Assembly: GCA_019009955.1 (NCBI GenBank)
Contig: CM032231.1
Location: 38,368,001 to 38,432,000 of the forward strand
DNA: 64,000 nucleotides
From: Riptortus pedestris
Taxonomy: Eukaryota > Arthropoda > Insecta > Hemiptera > Alydidae
Direction of reading: 5' to 3'
Of the stretch, positions 59,830 through 64,000 are shown piece by piece. Under the pieces are notes generated by a model. That model saw only the letters and a list, made by a program, of their open reading frames with translations. It was not told the origin of the DNA and searched no databases. Each line of letters opens with the position of its first letter. The first letter of the stretch is position 1. The translations under genes and the position numbers were made by a program.

Positions 59830-60013
59830 TTAGGACACCAAGCACAATCATTAGAGTATTCGCGAGGGGTCACGCCGATTATAGTCGCTCAAAAAAACAA
59901 GGTCAAGTTATTTAAATTAAAACTGTAATTTCTACAGTGATTGGTTGAAAAATATGTGTTTTGGGGACTATATCCACAATACCAATTATTACATCAAATG
60001 ATTAGTTGTTTTA
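59829..60013 (+). repeat. Direct repeat flanking Helentron-like copy L, right
   Basis: Partner of 58722-58924, beginning immediately after the 3' end of copy L; roughly 90% identical by eye apart from one small deletion. Confidence 0.85.
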
Positions 60014-61871
60014 TACTCAAAGAATGATGTACTCACTTCACTATCACAATTTTCTTTCTTACCAAAACTCATGTACTATATAAAATAATATTTTCTTTGT
60101 GTTCTATTAAAGAAGGTGAATCAGACAAATCAAGGTAGATTAATTACAATTTCGGTTGCGAAGATAAAAGATCGAATTGCGAAGGCTACAGCTGAACATC
60201 ATGAGAAAATACTGACTTAACAAAACGATACAATCTTAAGAAGAAAGCTAAGAACGGAGTCCACAATGCATGAAATAAATCGAGGGTGGGTATTCTGAAG
60301 ATAAACTGAAACAATGCTTATTAATTAATGCAGAAAGTTTCCACACACACTTGCTGAAGGTATATTAATAGCAGGAATTGTAAATGTAAGCTGTGAATAC
60401 AATTAGCGAATTAATCTAGGCAAATACAGACTAAAGATGGAAGGAGAATATGCTGATAGAACTAACTTTCGTGTAGCGTTAGAGGGATAAACAGATTGTT
60501 AGTGCGAGAATTTTTGCTAACTATTTTTCGCTCTCTACTCCAAATTTTATGAGGGAAAAATTGGAAGTTGGCGTCACGCGAACAACTCACCATAAAAGAA
60601 TGATTCCAATATATTATTTGAAAGGCCATTTTTAAAAACAAAATCGAACTTTTACTTGCAATAATAATTTAAGCAAAAGATAGACTATTAATATGTTTAA
60701 AAGAAATACTATTAATAATAGAATATAGTCAAGAATGGAAGTAAATGAGGATAAATATTGTCGTGGGAGTAGACAGATAAGGTTCGTCCAAGAAGAGCTG
60801 AATGGCATTAGCGTCAGAGTAATCAATAGATCAGCTGAGCTGGCGTTCTATCCTTTGGCCACCTGTGTGTACAACAAATTCCATTCAGCTTACAATTAAT
60901 GATGACCAGCAGAATAACTTTCAACAATATAAATTATATCTTCAGTTAATAATAAGTAAGCCATTTGAATGATACCTCTCTTTTTATACTAATTTTAAAG
61001 TTGTTACACTATTTACGATTGTATTGAGGTTTATTTCGGTTAACCATCAGTTAGTAGTCGTTGATTGCAGTAGTACCACATGACTATAAAAGTAATAAAC
61101 ATTTCCATTTCATTTATAATTCTTTACGATATGATGTCACATGCTCTTCTTACCTTACCCCATAATAAACCTCTTGCCTTCAAAGAAGGGGCACTTCTCC
61201 TCAGAAGTATAAAAAAGTTAACAATACTTCTACCCACCGGTACAGTAAACTCGAAGAGACCCAACAGTAGACCCAACCGCTTTCTGTACACCTGTTATCT
61301 CGAAACTTTATTTAATATTAAAAATCTTGAGTATATTATATAGTTTACTGAATTGTGGCTCTTGGAGATTTTAGTACGGCTAGTGACGATCTAACCACAT
61401 AATAATTAGCACCACCCTTGTTAGAGGGGGGGGGGGGTTCTAGATAATTCTTCCCGAGCAAATTTTAACTTTGAAAAATTTATATTTCCATTAACTCCAT
61501 TAAACATTCAATCAGTACAGACGTATTTGAAAATCTATGACGTTTATGGATTGTAACAGTCAAGGAATCCTTTACATATTTTCTTCAAATACAGATAGTG
61601 TTATAAACGGATATGCGGCTAAATATCATAGTTTATTAAAAGTATACAATTATATATTTATATAACTTATTGTACAAAAATGGAAATTATTATAAAGTTA
61701 AAATGTTAAAACGAAAAATTGAACGACGACTAAATGCTTTCGATTTAACGAATACGCACACATATGATTCATCTAAAAGTGAGTATATTTTACAGAAAGT
61801 AAAGCTAAAGAGTACCTTAAAGCGATATCAAACCATAAGAACTAATGTATAACTAAATATTATTATTATTC
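60014..61871. other. AT-rich DNA, no gene seen
   Basis: Frames at 60632-60826 minus, 61080-61343 plus and 61670-61852 plus show no recognised domain or splice context. A run of about 11 G lies near 61427-61437. Confidence 0.4.
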
Positions 61872-62098
61872 AGTTAGTTTATTTACTAACGTCCACTTTG
61901 TGCTACTAAGACTGATTGAGGCAGGTTATCTACCGATTAATACACTTCTCTTGCAAGGGGTGGAACTACAGATTTTATTTAATGAGTTCGTCACCTAAGA
62001 AATTCCTATTGCCCAGGTGGGAATCGAACCCACGTATCTAGGTTTGCAAAGTGAGATAAGTCCACCACATTAACTCACAAGGGTAACCTGAGCCCTCG
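61872..62098 (-). mobile_element. tRNA-derived SINE, full-length copy on the minus strand
   Basis: Reverse complement of the 55802 family. On the minus strand the head reads GAGGGCTCAGGTTACCC, with a B box in GTGGGTTCGATTCCCACCTG and GGGCA. The body follows (AGGTGACGAACTCATTAAAT), and the tail CACAAAGTGGACGTTAGTAA. The B box here is nearer to a perfect tRNA consensus than in the 55802 copy. Confidence 0.8.
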
Positions 62099-62575
62099 TA
62101 ATTATTTTTGAAATAGTACTTAAAACAAGTAAATAAATTCCCCAGAGCAAATAAGTCCGTTGTTTTGGATTTTGATGAACACAGAAAAGAGACAACTATA
62201 GAATCAATTGCCGGTCCTATTATTTTCTCTTTTCTATTTGAAAAGTTTTTTGTAATTTCAGGTTTGTGATATCGAATATTTATCATCTTTATACCTTTAA
62301 GAAAAATGTGACTTCTGTGCTATATATTTTTCATTACAACTTTCATACAGAGAAGGCTTGTAAGATACTGAAATCTGACTAATTTCTTGACTTATAAACT
62401 ATTTTGTTACAAGAAGGTTCTTAAGTCACCGGTATTGAAAATATGAGCCATCTTTGACAGCAACCAAGATTTATCAGTTAATAGTCGTAAGCACTTATGA
62501 CAACGTTCATTATTTGTAGACATTACTTCAATTGAAAATTTTGTTTGAAACCAAAGAAATGACTAGATTACTTAC
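62099..62575. other. AT-rich DNA, no gene seen
   Basis: Intronic if the exon candidate at 62576-62676 is real. Nothing else recognised. Confidence 0.4.
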
Positions 62576-62676
62576 AGAGTGTAGAGGTCATTTAGAGACT
62601 TGAGAATGCCCCTAAGGGCCGGCTTAAGAGTGAGATAGATGGCAATGGTGGGAGCACAGTCGAACAGCTGGTCCAT
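62576..62676 (-). CDS. Candidate first coding exon, possibly of a short Hecw isoform
   Basis: The minus strand has ATG (62674-62676) with an upstream in-frame TAG, then MDQLFDCAPTIAIYLTLK, PALRGILKSLNDLYT and two bases CT before a near-perfect donor (ACTCT|GTAAGTAA). It lies in a CpG-rich island within AT-rich DNA. Its phase (two bases left over) fits the Hecw exon at 43701, whose first base C would complete a Leu codon. The joined product would be a 463-residue protein consisting of linker plus HECT domain. I do not recognise the peptide. It may instead belong to another gene, or be an internal exon that follows the CCCTAG at its 5' side. Confidence 0.45.
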
Positions 62677-62910
62677 TTGCTCGGCTATCTAGGGCGAAGG
62701 GCTGATCGCCAGAATCGCCGGTACGTCCCGACCAACATCCCGCCACAAGTACCTACTTCAACAGCCAAATCCCTACCGCTGTCTGAGGGAGCCTCCTGCC
62801 ACTCACCCCCACCTACTAGCCGCTAAGAGATCGGCTATCTTCGGCCTCGCTCGGCTTGTTACCATAGCACCCCGTAAGAGGGGTCGCTTCGTCAAGCCTG
62901 CTTTAAGTCA
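62677..62910 (-). promoter_or_regulatory. CpG-rich island upstream of the 62.6-kb exon candidate
   Basis: About 230 bp with many CpGs (GGTACGTCCCGACC, TCTTCGGCCTCGCTCGGC, GGGGTCGCTTCGTC) between AT-rich flanks. It lies directly upstream of the ATG on the minus strand, as expected for a promoter with a 5' UTR. No TATA box was seen. Confidence 0.4.
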
Positions 62911-64000
62911 CACCAATCACAAAACAACTTCAACTAATGAATTACTCTTTATTTGTTCTCTTTTCCTTAACGAATATTAAGCCACCGATGCATCATTAAA
63001 TATTTGAAGAAAAAAAATAGAGAGTCTCTTTTAAATGAAATAAACAATAATAGTAATTACTTTCTACTATGGAAATATTAAGCAAAATTAGCTAGAATGC
63101 ACTCTGTACACTGCAGTTCATGACCCCAATTCCCGAACGATCCCTTGTCAGGTAAAGAGACAACTTTTTCCTCCCTTCCTTTATTATATTTAGAGCCACC
63201 CCTACAATATCTTTTTTATGATCTACCACAGGTCATGAAAGTAAGGTTTGGACAAAATGCCTGGAATTCTCAAATAGGAAAAAAATGGGATGGTTATTAT
63301 TACGGTATTTCTGCATGTGCTCAGCGAGATAATAATTTGAGGACCTTTTAAAGCAAAATGAAGCTTAAAAGTGATATTGAACACTTGAGTGAAATTATAA
63401 CTACAAACATCAATCAGGACATATAATAATACAGAATACCTTAACAATTAAGGCAGAAACTCTAAGGACTGATGTAACAAAATACGATTTGAATATGCAG
63501 AGAAATGACAAACACCATAGAAGCCAGTACGGGATTGACACAATTCACACATATTGATCAAGGTTGAGAAAAAAAAACAAAAAATAAAACAAGTATACAA
63601 GGAAATATTAATAACGTAAAATATTTAAAATTCGTAGGTATGTCCTTAGCATTCAGCAGGATTTTTCTTTCTAATTTTATTAGTGAGAAAAGTTTTGCAT
63701 TTTCTACAGGTTTATCCTCGTGGTAAATCGTCGCTCAGCAGCCCCTATAGCGTTACATTATTCTATTTTATCTTAACCTTAAACTAGCCTCGGGTTCCAT
63801 CATAACAACAAAATTTGTTTTTCCTTTTACTCTACTCTTCTGTGCTATTCGACATGAAACTCAACATTATAGGTAAGAACTAAGATTTATGTCCTTATAG
63901 TCATCCACCCCAACCATCTCTATCGGAGACCCGCTAGGCCCATATTTTCAATTTACTTTATTTTTCCTTTCTTCATTTCACCTTGGATTATTAATTTATT
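62911..64000. other. AT-rich DNA to the end of the window, no gene seen
   Basis: The overlapping frames at 63145-63351 (plus) and 63223-63447 (minus) have no recognised domain. No repeat of the window's families is present. Confidence 0.4.

Noticed and set aside
61080..61343. 87-codon plus frame
   Set aside because: No recognised family, no promoter or splice evidence.

Overview
The window is a piece of an AT-rich arthropod nuclear genome, most likely an insect. Genes have introns with GT/AG borders. The proteasome subunit at 21663-22916 looks insect-like, with the N-terminus MAGAMLFER. Most of the DNA is transposon-derived. The insect order cannot be read from the sequence.

Three host genes are recognised, all on the minus strand. 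(1) A FUNDC1-type (FUN14 domain) mitochondrial outer-membrane protein, in exons at 7877-7912, 6895-7061 and 4551-4746; its C-terminal exon is not found. (2) A single-exon, intact 26S proteasome lid subunit Rpn6/PSMD11 (21663-22916), whose start codon sits in a TISU/YY1-like AAGATGGCG context. (3) The 3' end of a HECW/NEDL-type HECT ubiquitin ligase: seven in-phase exons from 43701 down to the stop at 33130, including the catalytic cysteine codon at 33229-33231. The C2 and WW exons are not in the window. A CpG-rich segment near 62.6-62.9 kb carries a short first-exon candidate (62576-62676, minus) that ends in a perfect splice donor and is in phase with the 43701 exon. It could start a HECT-only isoform or belong to another gene.

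Mobile DNA, left to right: a roughly 1.1 kb element with 200-bp inverted ends and a decayed coding remnant (2566-3653); a nearly full-length non-LTR retrotransposon (10073-16299) bounded by a perfect 26-bp target duplication; an RNase H-bearing non-LTR fragment between two inverted arms (23583-25545); a decayed Penelope-like element with a GIY-YIG domain (about 26800-28355) next to a Tc1/mariner-type MITE (28356-28562); a hAT-like MITE (30616-30858); tRNA-derived SINEs (43333, 55802, 61872); a non-autonomous Helitron (53135-53652); and at least fifteen copies or fragments, on both strands, of one repeat family with a 5' palindrome, a central AT microsatellite, a G-rich block and a 3' hairpin. 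I interpret this family as a non-autonomous Helentron (DINE-1/HINE-like).

The most unusual item is the retrotransposon at 10073-16299. Its ORF1 is a CCHC zinc-knuckle gag protein of the kind found in R1-type (APE endonuclease) elements. Its ORF2 is R2-like: an N-terminal C2H2 finger, a Myb-like segment, reverse transcriptase, then a CCHC motif and a restriction-like endonuclease. The two frames overlap by 14 nt and share one target duplication. A Helentron copy carrying a perfect 106-bp-arm palindrome is nested in its 3' UTR. The stretches between these features are AT-rich and show no gene I can support.
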